Below, in pieces: positions 1-6,657 of a stretch of DNA of 33,614 nucleotides (within the stretch, counting starts at the first letter, position 1; each line of letters begins with the position of its first letter). Origin of the DNA: Candidatus Acetothermia bacterium (GTDB taxonomy: Bacteria > Bipolaricaulota > Bipolaricaulia > UBA7950); assembly GCA_022684035.1 (NCBI GenBank), contig JAJHSB010000061.1, positions 1 to 33,614 on the forward strand, read 5' to 3'. The notes under the pieces were generated by a model that saw nothing but the letters and a program-made list of their open reading frames with translations, was not told the DNA's origin and did not search any database. Position numbers and translations under genes: made by a program.

Positions 1-200
1 ATTTATGGCGACGATATTCTTCGAACCTGACATTCCCGCTTGATGCTGGCTGGAACCGGAGAGGGCTATCCCGATATAGAGGGTCGGGGAGACGAGCTTG
101 CCGGTGAGCCCAACCTGCGCTTGGGCAGGAACCCATCCCGAACGTGTATGACAAGATATTGTAAGAGTGATAGCACTTGACGATCCGCATCATATAACAC
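1..200. other. unassigned left edge
   Basis: I recognise no gene in these bases; all frames are broken by stops. A short hairpin is visible (GCCCAA at 108-113 against TTGGGC at 121-126). The stretch precedes a transposase remnant that starts near 201, so it is probably decayed mobile-element DNA, but this is inferred from position only. Confidence 0.3.
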
Positions 201-346
201 AATGTGGAAACCGCAGGAACGAACCGGAAGACCTTTGGAAAGCGAGAGATTGTGAAACAGCTTGAAAAAACTGTGGATGGAATTCGGCTAAACCAAAACC
301 CGAGGAGAAAGAAAAGAGGTAAGGAGAAATAAGTATGGTGTCCCCC
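201..346 (+). mobile_element. remnant of IS200-like (REP-associated tyrosine) transposase, C-terminal end plus element terminus
   Basis: An open frame from 201 to the TAA at 330-332 encodes about 43 residues. They contain a KTFGKREIVKQLEK segment followed by a basic tail, RRKKRGKEK. This resembles the C-terminus of REP-associated Y1 transposases, where a GRP(F/L)G..xFV..LEK segment precedes a basic GRP/RK tail. A TAA lies directly upstream in frame (near 195), so the catalytic HUH domain and Tyr are missing and the copy is dead. The stop is followed at 335-346 by TATGGTGTCCCC, which I take as the element's right end. Immediately beyond it, coding sequence of a DNA methyltransferase begins on the other strand, so the element probably inserted into that gene. 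The assignment rests on a short tail and is moderate. Confidence 0.45.
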
Positions 347-656
347 CGAATTGCCTTCAAAGGTATAAAGCTGGATTAATCTATAAGGTAACTCCACTGG
401 AAATGGAGCGGGATGCCCCACTTTTGTGGCTGGTTCTGCAGCAAATGTCCAGACACTTTTTGTAAACTCAAGAAATTCTTCCTTTGAGATCGTACTCTTT
501 CTATCTGGAAGACATTTCCTTGTGAACATACCCTTGGAAAAAATCAAAATGTATTCGTGGATATCCTCTTTTAACTTTGCTCCACACTCTCTTCAAAAAT
601 GCTCTGTACTCGTTAAGAATAAGATTCTCATCGTATTCTTTTCCTACATTATAAGG
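347..656 (-). pseudogene. broken DNA methyltransferase (N4/N6 beta-type) fragment
   Basis: Read leftward, 656 downwards gives PYNVGKEYDENL..EYRAFLKRVWSKVKRG, which matches the stretch just after the catalytic (S/D)PPY motif IV of site-specific DNA methyltransferases. It ends at a TAG near 500. A different frame then gives SVWTFAAEP..KVGHPAPFPVELPYRLIQLY, which matches the segment just before motif I (DPFxGSGTT). Both ends and the middle are missing: the start of motif IV is replaced by a half attC site, motif I is cut off at 347 by a transposase-element end, and a frame change lies between the two conserved blocks. No function is expected. It was probably once a cassette or neighbouring modification gene. 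It is a different gene from the intact methyltransferase at 2244-3572. Confidence 0.65.
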
Positions 657-693
657 GGCGAAGCGTAGCGAAGCCTTTTATCCGCTGTTAGGC
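645..693 (-). repeat. half attC site at the array edge
   Basis: The leftward-read right half is present: R'' GCCTAAC at 693-687, followed by AGCGGATAAAAGG. That string nearly repeats the corresponding arm of the attC at 1531-1645. The complementary arm is only partial (CCTTATAAT near 648-656) and no GTTRRRY core follows; methyltransferase coding sequence begins instead. The site therefore looks truncated by a deletion or by illegitimate joining. Confidence 0.6.
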
Positions 694-697
694 GAAG

Positions 698-1501
698 TCA
701 TCTATCTTCTCCATGAAGCCATCTTAATCCACCTGGCCAGCCCCGCTCAGCCATCTCAAGAATGGAACGGTAGTAATCATTCATTTTACTCACTGTGTAG
801 GTATAATCCTTCCACTTCCAAACGAAATAATTTGATATAGCCGCTGCTCGAAACTGGTCTGCCGTTGTATATGGAGTTGATTCATCTCTAAAATGATGCT
901 TAATAAGGTTGGAATTAGTCATCAAGTCCCACGTCGACGCAGGTCTACCATACAGATGACGATACACCACATTGGTCAATGGATCTATAGTGCCCCAACT
1001 TTTATCTCGATAAACTTCAATAATCACATGCCCGCTATAAGCTTTGTCAGTATCTGCTAAATTAACTATCCGAGCAGGAAATCCTGCAACCTGATAGAGT
1101 GCACAAGCAACTCTTGCTATGTGTGGGCACCAATCAGAACCCCGTGCGACAATCTCTTCTTCAGTGCCACCTATTTGAAAGGCCTCGAGGTCTTGGCAGG
1201 CTTTCTCTTGTAAACTGCTTGTGAATCGGGCAATTGCCTCAATACGTTCTTCAATAGATTTGGCTCCTAAAATGGCTTCTTCCACATATTGCTCTAATTT
1301 AGGCCGCATTCCTTCTTTATAAAAACTTCGCACTGGCGTATATTTGGCGTACAGATACTTTGCAGTTTCTGAGCAAAGACGCACCATGTTTTCTATTAGA
1401 ATCCTGTCGACCGAGCCACGAGCGTGTGGATCATTCTCCAACATGACTTTGTAAGCCAATCCAAACTGGTTGATACCTTTATATTTAGACAGATTGAGCA
1501 T
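698..1501 (-). CDS. transglutaminase-like superfamily protein (cassette gene)
   Basis: This 267-residue protein carries a transglutaminase/cysteine-protease-like core. A Cys in the context SDWCPHIARV, a His in YSGHVIIEV and an Asp in WGTIDPLTN occur in the order and spacing of the Cys-His-Asp triad. The helix after the Cys ends in AGFPARIVN, the usual 'G(I/F)PARxV' segment. No signal peptide or membrane segment is seen, so it is probably cytoplasmic. I chose the ATG at 1501, preceded by GAAGG. The frame stays open to 1570, but those extra residues would be translated from the attC site. The substrate is unknown; it could be a peptidase or a cross-linking enzyme. It is a single-gene cassette with its attC remnant directly downstream at 687-693. 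Confidence 0.65.
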   Translation of the reverse strand: MLNLSKYKGINQFGLAYKVMLENDPHARGSVDRILIENMVRLCSETAKYLYAKYTPVRSFYKEGMRPKLEQYVEEAILGAKSIEERIEAIARFTSSLQEKACQDLEAFQIGGTEEEIVARGSDWCPHIARVACALYQVAGFPARIVNLADTDKAYSGHVIIEVYRDKSWGTIDPLTNVVYRHLYGRPASTWDLMTNSNLIKHHFRDESTPYTTADQFRAAAISNYFVWKWKDYTYTVSKMNDYYRSILEMAERGWPGGLRWLHGEDR

Positions 1502-1530
1502 TTTAACCTTCGCCCTTAGTTGGTGATTTC

Positions 1531-1645
1531 GCCTAACGGTCCCAGCGTAAAAGAAGTTTTTGCGGAGCAAAAATTTGCCTGCCTGTGCGTGCTCACACGC
1601 AGACAGAGTGAGTCCGAAAGGCGAACCTTTTATGCTGTGTTAGAC
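1531..1645 (-). repeat. attC recombination site (115 bp)
   Basis: Read leftward, the site starts with R'' GTCTAAC (1645-1639) and ends with R' GTTAGGC (1537-1531). Inner arms ACAGCATAAAAGG and CTTCTTTTACGCTGGG pair imperfectly around a long GC-rich loop. The R'-side arm is nearly identical to that of the site at 3614-3696, so the attC sites are homogeneous, as in chromosomal (sedentary) integrons. Confidence 0.8.
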
Positions 1646-1662
1646 GATGTGGTGGCTGATTA

Positions 1663-2247
1663 TTACAATATTTCGCCATAATCCACCTCAATTCCACCAT
1701 TAATCTTTCTATAAAGGATGATTTTGGTATCTATATGTTCTGGCAATAATGCTTTCACCTCATAGCTATGAGGTTTTATTGATACAGGAATATCCCCAAT
1801 ATAACCGTCAATCCCCTTTGATTCTTCATCCGGATCAGATAATCGGTAATTGGTTTTTTTAATATCCGCACCTTTCTTTAGTATTGCTTCCTGAAACCTT
1901 AATCCAGCAAAGGTTTTCACAATCACTAAATCTCTTACCCATTGTTCAACTATTTCCCGATCAATCTTATTCAGAGAATTCTTAAGTTCTTTCAATTTCT
2001 GTAATATCTTCTCTGTAGCATTTTTGACTGCATCAGGTTTTTTCTCTAAATACCACTTTTCCCACCCAAATAGAGTCTTTCCCCCAAATTCCTGAATAAG
2101 CTCACTCATTTGACCAACCACTCTTGGGCGTGTTCCCTGTGCGTATTGATTTGCTAAGTTGATGAGTGGTGCAACATACTTAGGAAATTCTGGCGTCTCT
2201 ATGTCTAGATACTTTCTGATTTCTTCAATAGTGATTTTTATCTTCAT
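1663..2247 (-). CDS. MjaI-like type II restriction endonuclease
   Basis: This 194-residue protein resembles the MjaI restriction endonuclease family in its N-terminal half, with a characteristic NLANQ..QGTRPRVVGQMSELIQEF block at about residues 31-54. Towards the C-terminus, GIDGYIG (Asp147) followed by IPVSIKP (Lys158) fits a PD-(D/E)xK-type nuclease centre (D...xxK). The ATG overlaps the stop of the upstream methyltransferase by four bases (ATGA), so the two are translationally coupled and travel in one cassette. MjaI itself cuts CTAG; the same specificity here is an inference from family resemblance. The enzyme would cut unmodified incoming DNA in the cytoplasm. The family call is from memory of the motif, without a database search. 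Confidence 0.7.
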   Translation of the reverse strand: MKIKITIEEIRKYLDIETPEFPKYVAPLINLANQYAQGTRPRVVGQMSELIQEFGGKTLFGWEKWYLEKKPDAVKNATEKILQKLKELKNSLNKIDREIVEQWVRDLVIVKTFAGLRFQEAILKKGADIKKTNYRLSDPDEESKGIDGYIGDIPVSIKPHSYEVKALLPEHIDTKIILYRKINGGIEVDYGEIL

Positions 2248-3572
2248 GTTGCCTTTCTCTGTAAGTTTAAAAATTTCGTCTTGTACTTATAATCAAAAGT
2301 GGTATCTACATCAGCCAAACCATTTTTAATCAAATGAGCATTTAAAAATGTCTTATTCCATAAATAAAGATAACAAAGCAGGTTATTTTTCTCATCGCAC
2401 TTTGTAGTATCGAACTTTATGAATACCTTTTGTCCGGAGGTTTTTTCTCTTAAAAATTGAAAAGCCCCTCTATTCTTTTCTGGATTCTCTTTTATACCCA
2501 ATAACCTGATTTTGAGTCCATTATTTAAAATCAAAATTTCTGGTGAGGCTATTTCTTTTACAGTATAATATGTTTCTCTTTCAGAATGTGAATTGTCTAT
2601 TTTTGAGCCGAATCTTAATTTTCTGGGATCAATCTTTTTATCAAATTTTATGGAATCTTTGAAGATATAGGGCAATTTTTTAATCTTTTCTTTAAGGTCT
2701 ATTTCTAAATCTTCCTGCTTGATTATCTCAAAAGTGGCATTTTGAAAATCCCCCTTCATGTCCCCCTTTATGAAAGGGGGATTAAGGGGGATTTTTAATC
2801 CAAGTTTTTCCTTTATGACAGCTAAAAAATCCTCATTTATTTCATATCCAATTGAGTTTCTACTTAAGTTCTTAGCTGCCAAGGAGGTGGTTCCACTTCC
2901 AAGAAATGGGTCAAGCACAGTATCCCCGACAAAACTAAACATTTTAATAAGTCGCTTTGGCAATTCTTCAGGAAACATCGCCAGATGTTTATCCTGCTTT
3001 TCTCCTGAAAAATTCCAGTGTCCAGTAAAGTATTGATTCCATTCCTCTTGAGTCAATCTCGATTGTTCTTTAACTTCATAACTTACTTTTGGTGGATTGC
3101 CATATTTTTTGAAAATCAAGATAAATTCATAGTCTAATTTAAGAATCCCACTTCTTGGGTAAGGAAAAGAACCCATTACCGTTGCCCCACCAGTAGTATG
3201 GCAAGTAGTAACTTTCTGCCAGATTATAGCACCCATATAATCAAAACCAGCGCTTTCACAGAACTTGATTATCTCTGTTCTTATGGGAATAACTTTATAC
3301 CTCCCATAATATACAGAACGAGCAAACTGGTCGCCAATATTAATACATAAACGACAACCTTTATGTAAAACCCTGTGGCATTCATCCCACACCAAATTAA
3401 GATTGTTTATATACTCCTCATAAGTATCATTAAAACCTATTTGATTGCCCTTTCCATAATCCTTCAATTGCCAGTATGGTGGAGAGGTGATAATGAGATG
3501 AACTGATTCATTTGGAATTTCCTTCATCCATCTCGAATCGCCAATTATTATTTTATGTGATGTCGTTTCCAT
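2244..3572 (-). CDS. site-specific DNA methyltransferase fused to an SNase-like domain
   Basis: Residues 1-258 form a beta-class DNA methyltransferase. Motif IV is TSPPYW (29-34), typical of cytosine-N4 enzymes, and motif I, DPFLGSGTT (221-229), lies C-terminal to it. Residues 335-440 resemble a staphylococcal-nuclease (OB-fold) domain: KIRLLGI, then FQFLREKTSGQKV, LLCYLYLWN and FLNAHLIKNGLADV. The catalytic Arg usually found before the L(A)YVY strand is replaced by Asn, so nuclease activity is doubtful and DNA binding is more likely. Residues 260-276 are encoded by an inserted palindrome (2745-2795). The partner is the MjaI-like endonuclease downstream, which overlaps by four bases. The enzyme would protect host DNA. 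The ATG at 3572 follows GAGGTGG. Confidence 0.85.
   Translation of the reverse strand: METTSHKIIIGDSRWMKEIPNESVHLIITSPPYWQLKDYGKGNQIGFNDTYEEYINNLNLVWDECHRVLHKGCRLCINIGDQFARSVYYGRYKVIPIRTEIIKFCESAGFDYMGAIIWQKVTTCHTTGGATVMGSFPYPRSGILKLDYEFILIFKKYGNPPKVSYEVKEQSRLTQEEWNQYFTGHWNFSGEKQDKHLAMFPEELPKRLIKMFSFVGDTVLDPFLGSGTTSLAAKNLSRNSIGYEINEDFLAVIKEKLGLKIPLNPPFIKGDMKGDFQNATFEIIKQEDLEIDLKEKIKKLPYIFKDSIKFDKKIDPRKLRFGSKIDNSHSERETYYTVKEIASPEILILNNGLKIRLLGIKENPEKNRGAFQFLREKTSGQKVFIKFDTTKCDEKNNLLCYLYLWNKTFLNAHLIKNGLADVDTTFDYKYKTKFLNLQRKAT
2745..2795. repeat. palindromic element inserted in frame in the methyltransferase gene
   Basis: AAAATCCCCCTT and TCCCCCTTT on the left are mirrored by AAAGGGGGA and AAGGGGGATTTT on the right, giving a long hairpin with two C5/G5 blocks per arm. 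On the coding strand it reads PLNPPFIKGDMKGDF, a low-complexity peptide. It lies exactly between the methyltransferase core and the C-terminal SNase-like domain, where an insertion is tolerated. C5/G5 palindromes of this type are dispersed repeats in various bacterial genomes; this is the only copy I found in the window. Confidence 0.8.
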
Positions 3573-3613
3573 ATTGCCACCTCAGTTTTTAGCATGTTTA
3601 AAGCCACCGTTTC

Positions 3614-3696
3614 GCCTAACGTTCCCAGCATAAAAGAAGTTTTTGCGAAGCCGAATTTGGACGGAGCCAAGCGTAGTCTTTTACACCGTGTTAGGC
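3614..3696 (-). repeat. attC recombination site (83 bp)
   Basis: Read leftward, R'' is GCCTAAC (3696-3690) and R' is GTTAGGC (3620-3614). The inner arms TGTAAAAGA and TCTTTTATGCTGGGAAC pair around a variable region. The site lies 3' of the glycine-zipper gene and 5' of the restriction-modification operon, which is the expected place for the end of one cassette and the start of the next. Confidence 0.85.
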
Positions 3697-3708
3697 GAAG
3701 GTGCTGCA

Positions 3709-4518
3709 TTAACTCAAATATTTTGCTACCTCCTTTATATCTTCTTCAGGGATATCCTCCAATCCCATTACTTCATAATATCTTTCTCCCATCGGAGTTA
3801 ACAATGATCTGTTTGGAGCTACATCAGTCCATCCCAATAAAGCTTCATAGCCTTCTGGTGACTTCTGTTTGCACGCAATTAAGCCAGAATTGTAGATTTG
3901 GTAAGCCTCTTGGAGTATTGAGATAGTTTCATAAAATATTCTTTCCCCTTTAGATTCCCGATAGCTATCTTCTCTTAATTTAACGCCTTGAATTTGATCC
4001 TTTCTTTTTATTAGTGCTAACATACACATTCCCCTGTAAGTTAAGTTCTGTGCGATTTGTAGTAAATGATTTGCTTCGCCTACAGAAAACCCCTGAAAAA
4101 AAGCTACCTTTGCAAAAATGTTTCCTAGAATTTTAGCCTTTTTCTCCTCATGCTCATTTTTGGCTTTCAACAAAACTCCTTCAAATATCTCTTCTGCATC
4201 TGACCTTTCCCTCTCTTTGTCATCAAAGAATCCGTCGTTTCTTGCCTTAAATCCAGCATCAAGATGTGACTTAATTTTTGCCAGTGCAAATGCAGCAGTA
4301 GCACCAACTCGTATTTTTTCTCTTTTTGATAAAAATCTATCTGCGATATCAGATAATAATCTCATTGCACCTTTAGAAATAATGACCCCTAATGCCCCTC
4401 CAACTGCAGCCCCTGCAGGTCCTCCTGCTAAAAACCCTATGGCTCCACCCGTCGCGGTACCTGCAATTTCACCACCTGTAGAAATCAATGATTCTACTTT
4501 TTCTCTATCACTTGGCAT
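3709..4518 (-). CDS. unrecognised cassette protein with N-terminal glycine zipper
   Basis: I do not recognise this 269-residue protein. Residues about 14-50 are a Gly/Ala-rich stretch with GxxxG spacing (GGEIAGTATGGAIGF, then AGGPAGAAVGGALG), a glycine-zipper-like hydrophobic segment that could insert in or associate with membranes. The rest is charged and mostly helical in appearance, with a Lys/Glu-rich region near residues 95-130 (DDKERERSDAEE, KNEHEEKKAK), and ends in an acidic tail (GLEDIPEEDIKEVAKYL). There is no signal peptide before the zipper. It occupies a cassette alone, between the restriction-modification and toxin-antitoxin cassettes. That context would fit a membrane-active defence effector, but this is inference. 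The ATG at 4518 is preceded by AGGAGA. Confidence 0.75.
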   Translation of the reverse strand: MPSDREKVESLISTGGEIAGTATGGAIGFLAGGPAGAAVGGALGVIISKGAMRLLSDIADRFLSKREKIRVGATAAFALAKIKSHLDAGFKARNDGFFDDKERERSDAEEIFEGVLLKAKNEHEEKKAKILGNIFAKVAFFQGFSVGEANHLLQIAQNLTYRGMCMLALIKRKDQIQGVKLREDSYRESKGERIFYETISILQEAYQIYNSGLIACKQKSPEGYEALLGWTDVAPNRSLLTPMGERYYEVMGLEDIPEEDIKEVAKYLS

Positions 4519-4546
4519 TTTTTAGCTTCTCCTAAGCAGCACTTTC

Positions 4547-4617
4547 GCCTAACTTTCTTGGCTAAAAGAAGTGCAAGGCACTTACCATGGGTTTTTTCTT
4601 TTAGCCTGTTGTTAGGC
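4547..4617 (-). repeat. attC recombination site (71 bp)
   Basis: Read leftward, R'' is GCCTAAC (4617-4611) and R' is GTTAGGC (4553-4547). The inner arms GGCTAAAAGAA and TTCTTTTAGCC are perfectly complementary, with short unpaired spacers (AACA against AAGAAA) between inner and outer arms, as in folded attC hairpins. It is the most regular attC in the window and closes the toxin-antitoxin cassette. Confidence 0.9.
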
Positions 4618-4639
4618 GAAGGAACAAGCGATAATCCTT

Positions 4640-4954
4640 TTACTTTAATTCCCATTCCTCATAAAAAGCCTTTTTAAAATTTCGTGCAGCATGAAATACA
4701 GCTAATATTTCTACATCTTCATTGCTTGTAACTCTATAGATGATTCTGTAATTTTGATAAATCACTTCTCTGAAACCATAACTTTCAAGCTCTGGGACAA
4801 TACGACCAACGCGAGGCATTGTTTTGAGTTTTGTGGTAGCCTTGATAAGAGACCTTATAAATCGTGTCGCATAGGTTTTAGAATCTCTGGCAATATATTC
4901 ATGGATTGTTTGCAAATGACTGCTTGCCTTTTCAGTCCATCTTATCTTGCCCAT
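4640..4954 (-). CDS. RelE/ParE-family toxin
   Basis: This 104-residue protein has the ParE/RelE fold signature: an N-terminal strand then helices (IRWTEKASSHLQTIHEYIARDS), KTMPRVGRIVPEL, and a C-terminal core FREVIYQNYRIIYRV...VEILAVFHAARNF, which matches 'R.i.y.nYRiiYrv....i.il.v.H.rr'. Toxins of this superfamily act in the cytoplasm, either on DNA gyrase (ParE) or by ribosome-dependent mRNA cleavage (RelE); sequence alone does not decide which. It overlaps the upstream antitoxin gene by 13 bases, so the pair is translationally coupled. Toxin-antitoxin cassettes are common in large integrons and are thought to stabilise the array. Confidence 0.88.
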   Translation of the reverse strand: MGKIRWTEKASSHLQTIHEYIARDSKTYATRFIRSLIKATTKLKTMPRVGRIVPELESYGFREVIYQNYRIIYRVTSNEDVEILAVFHAARNFKKAFYEEWELK

Positions 4955-5127
4955 GTCTCTACTCGTTTAAGAAGTTCTTCTGTAGTCAATAGCCTTCCTG
5001 CTTCAGCATCCTTTAGCCCCTCAAAGACCTGAGCGACAAAGTCTATCTCGTACATTATGTCCTCTAATGAGCATTCATCGGGTAACCGTTTTATAGTTTC
5101 AATAGCGATCTCTTTTAGTTGTACCAT
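4942..5127 (-). CDS. antitoxin partner of the RelE/ParE toxin
   Basis: This short acidic protein of 61 residues begins MVQLKEIAIETIKRLPDE and ends with EELLKRVETWAR. That pattern (LKE.AL..I..LP......DIMY.....v..GL.D...GR.....E..KR.E.W) is seen in antitoxins encoded next to RelE/ParE toxins. An acidic, helical C-terminus suits toxin binding. I chose the ATG at 5127: it is preceded by AAGGAGGTG, an almost perfect Shine-Dalgarno, at ideal spacing. A GTG three codons upstream overlaps that sequence and is unlikely. It starts first in the operon and probably autoregulates it with the toxin, as is usual for such modules. Confidence 0.8.
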   Translation of the reverse strand: MVQLKEIAIETIKRLPDECSLEDIMYEIDFVAQVFEGLKDAEAGRLLTTEELLKRVETWAR

Positions 5128-5329
5128 TTTAAACACCTCCTTCCAATCTATAGTATATCAAGGAAATCTGGAGACACCATACTTATTTCTGTTCTGGCTG
5201 ACCGCGCGCTCTTCTGTTTGCGATTTATCTTAAGAAGAAATTCCAGTTTTCTATATTTCCTCATGGCCGTCCTGTTCTCTCATATGAAAATTCAGGAGTA
5301 ACAACTTTCGCTATCCTTACGATGAATGG

Positions 5330-5360
5330 ATTTTAGTTTTTTTACCTCTCTTTTTGTCAA
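5330..5360 (-). promoter_or_regulatory. candidate promoter reading into the cassette array
   Basis: On the minus strand TTGACA (5360-5355) is followed after 19 bases by TAAAAT (5335-5330). The -35 is perfect and the -10 matches five of six, but the spacer is two bases long. It lies about 200 bases upstream of the antitoxin and could play the part of an array promoter. The rest of 5137-5422 shows no gene and no attI core site. Confidence 0.4.
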
Positions 5361-5422
5361 GAAAATTAGTATTGTGTCTCCTGATTTTTCCCTTTCCGGT
5401 TGAGTCAGAGAGATAGATCGTG

Positions 5423-6427
5423 TCACACTGCAAGTCCGACCATCCGGCGGATAGTGCGGATATTCTCTTTGGCTATCACACGTGCTTTCTCTGCACCGGC
5501 AGAGAGAATCTTCTCGATCTGTCCCTCAGCTGCCAATTGAGCGCGTTGCTTTTGGATCGGAGCGAGAACTTCCATTAGCGTCTGAAAGACTATCTCTTTG
5601 AGATTAGAATAGCGCAATGTGCCGGCGACAAATTCAGCTTGCATTTCTTGGTAGAGATCGCTTTCTCCTGTCAGTTCAAGGATTTGGAACAGATTCGCCA
5701 CTCCCTCTGACATCCCTTGCGCTGGTGTGGGGCCGATATCAGTCACCGCAGAACGAATCTTTTTATGAATCGAGCGAGCATCTTCCATCACACCGATGTA
5801 ATGGGCCTCGCCATCGCTTTTGCTCATCTTGCGTGATGGATTAGCAAGAGACATAATCCGCGCTCCTTTGCCGACGATCGGTTCGATCTCCGGAAAGAAA
5901 TCGCCAAAGCGGGAGTTGAAGCGTCGCGCAATTCGCCGTGAAAGTTCCAGATGTTGTAATTGATCTTCGCCTACTGGTACTCGCTGTGCGCGATAAAGAA
6001 GAATATCGGCTGCTTGCAGAATCGGATAGATAAACAATCCTGCGCTAATAAAATCTGTCTCCTGCGACTTCTCTTTGAATTGTGTCATGCGGGAGAGATC
6101 GCCAAACGAAGTAATAGCGCTGAAAATCCAGCACAATTCCGCATGTTCAGGAATTGCCGATTGAATAAAGATAGTTGAGCGTTCAGGATCGATTCCGCAA
6201 GCGAGCAAATCAAGCGCCAGATCATGAGACCTTCTACGGAGTTTGTCAGGCTTAAACGGTGCGGTAATCGCATGATAATCCACAATAGAGTAGATACAAT
6301 CGTAGTCGTCCTGCAATGCGACCCAATTGCGAATCGCGCCAAAATAGTTACCAATATGAAGTGTTCCCGTCGGCTGGATACCGGAAAATATGCGCATGCG
6401 ATCATGAGAGGTCTGCGGTCGTTGCAA
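5423..6427 (-). CDS. trpS: tryptophanyl-tRNA synthetase
   Basis: This class I aminoacyl-tRNA synthetase charges tRNA-Trp in the cytoplasm. The ATP-binding HIGH-type motif is TLHIGNYFG, following the family opening RIFSGIQPTG. The KMSKS motif appears intact as RKMSKSDGE. GEDQLQHLEL and other TrpRS blocks are present, and the length of about 334 residues is typical. I chose the TTG at 6427 because AGAAGGTGAT lies six bases upstream. An internal ATG at 6397 (MRIFSGIQ) is where many homologues begin and remains possible. It is a single-gene unit with its own promoter at 6457-6485. It is the first core gene right of the cassette array. Confidence 0.95.
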   Translation of the reverse strand: MQRPQTSHDRMRIFSGIQPTGTLHIGNYFGAIRNWVALQDDYDCIYSIVDYHAITAPFKPDKLRRRSHDLALDLLACGIDPERSTIFIQSAIPEHAELCWIFSAITSFGDLSRMTQFKEKSQETDFISAGLFIYPILQAADILLYRAQRVPVGEDQLQHLELSRRIARRFNSRFGDFFPEIEPIVGKGARIMSLANPSRKMSKSDGEAHYIGVMEDARSIHKKIRSAVTDIGPTPAQGMSEGVANLFQILELTGESDLYQEMQAEFVAGTLRYSNLKEIVFQTLMEVLAPIQKQRAQLAAEGQIEKILSAGAEKARVIAKENIRTIRRMVGLAV

Positions 6428-6456
6428 AATTATCACCTTCTTATAAATGTCAGTTT

Positions 6457-6485
6457 AGTATCGCTCGATTGGAGTCTGTTGTCAA
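6457..6485 (-). promoter_or_regulatory. trpS promoter
   Basis: On the minus strand TTGACA (6485-6480) and GATACT (6462-6457) are separated by exactly 17 bases. The transcript would start near 6450, giving a leader of roughly 20 bases before the TTG, too short for a T-box. Confidence 0.65.
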
Positions 6486-6657
6486 TAAGAGTATAGCAAG
6501 TTAAGATATTCGCAACTACTTTAGGTGAACAGCCTGAAGTTGGAAGGGTATCGCCGATGGAAGGGTTAATGGTTAAGGATGGTAAAATACTCTAAGCCTG
6601 CGGCATTCAACCTAAATGGCTGGGTAGATACAGGAGTTTTACAGGAGAGATGAGTAA

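Larger units (their letters stand above)
645..5360 (-). mobile_element. integron cassette array without integrase (CALIN)
   Basis: The genes between 698 and 5127 all read leftward. Each gene or operon is followed on its 3' side by an imperfect palindrome bounded by GCCTAAC (or GTCTAAC) and GTTAGGC, the R'' (RYYYAAC) and R' (GTTRRRY) core sites of integron attC recombination sites. Three sites are complete and one is a half. The cassettes in transcription order are toxin-antitoxin, glycine-zipper protein, restriction-modification pair, and transglutaminase-like protein. No tyrosine recombinase (IntI) is encoded in the window and no canonical attI core site is visible right of 5137. The array could be mobilised only by an integrase elsewhere. 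The right limit is set by a candidate promoter and is uncertain. Confidence 0.8.

Noticed and set aside
1-346. Group II intron inserted at an attC site
   Set aside because: No domain V or reverse-transcriptase motif is visible, and the open frame at 201-332 fits a REP-associated transposase tail better.
426-668. 80-residue rightward ORF at the left edge
   Set aside because: It lies opposite the methyltransferase fragment, whose conserved motifs are on the minus strand; the plus-strand product resembles nothing.
2758-3036. 92-residue rightward ORF over the methyltransferase gene
   Set aside because: It is antisense to well-conserved methyltransferase motifs and begins in the palindrome.
5137-5422. 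attI site or integrase gene right of the array
   Set aside because: No RYYYAAC/GTTRRRY core and no recombinase motif is present; trpS follows directly.
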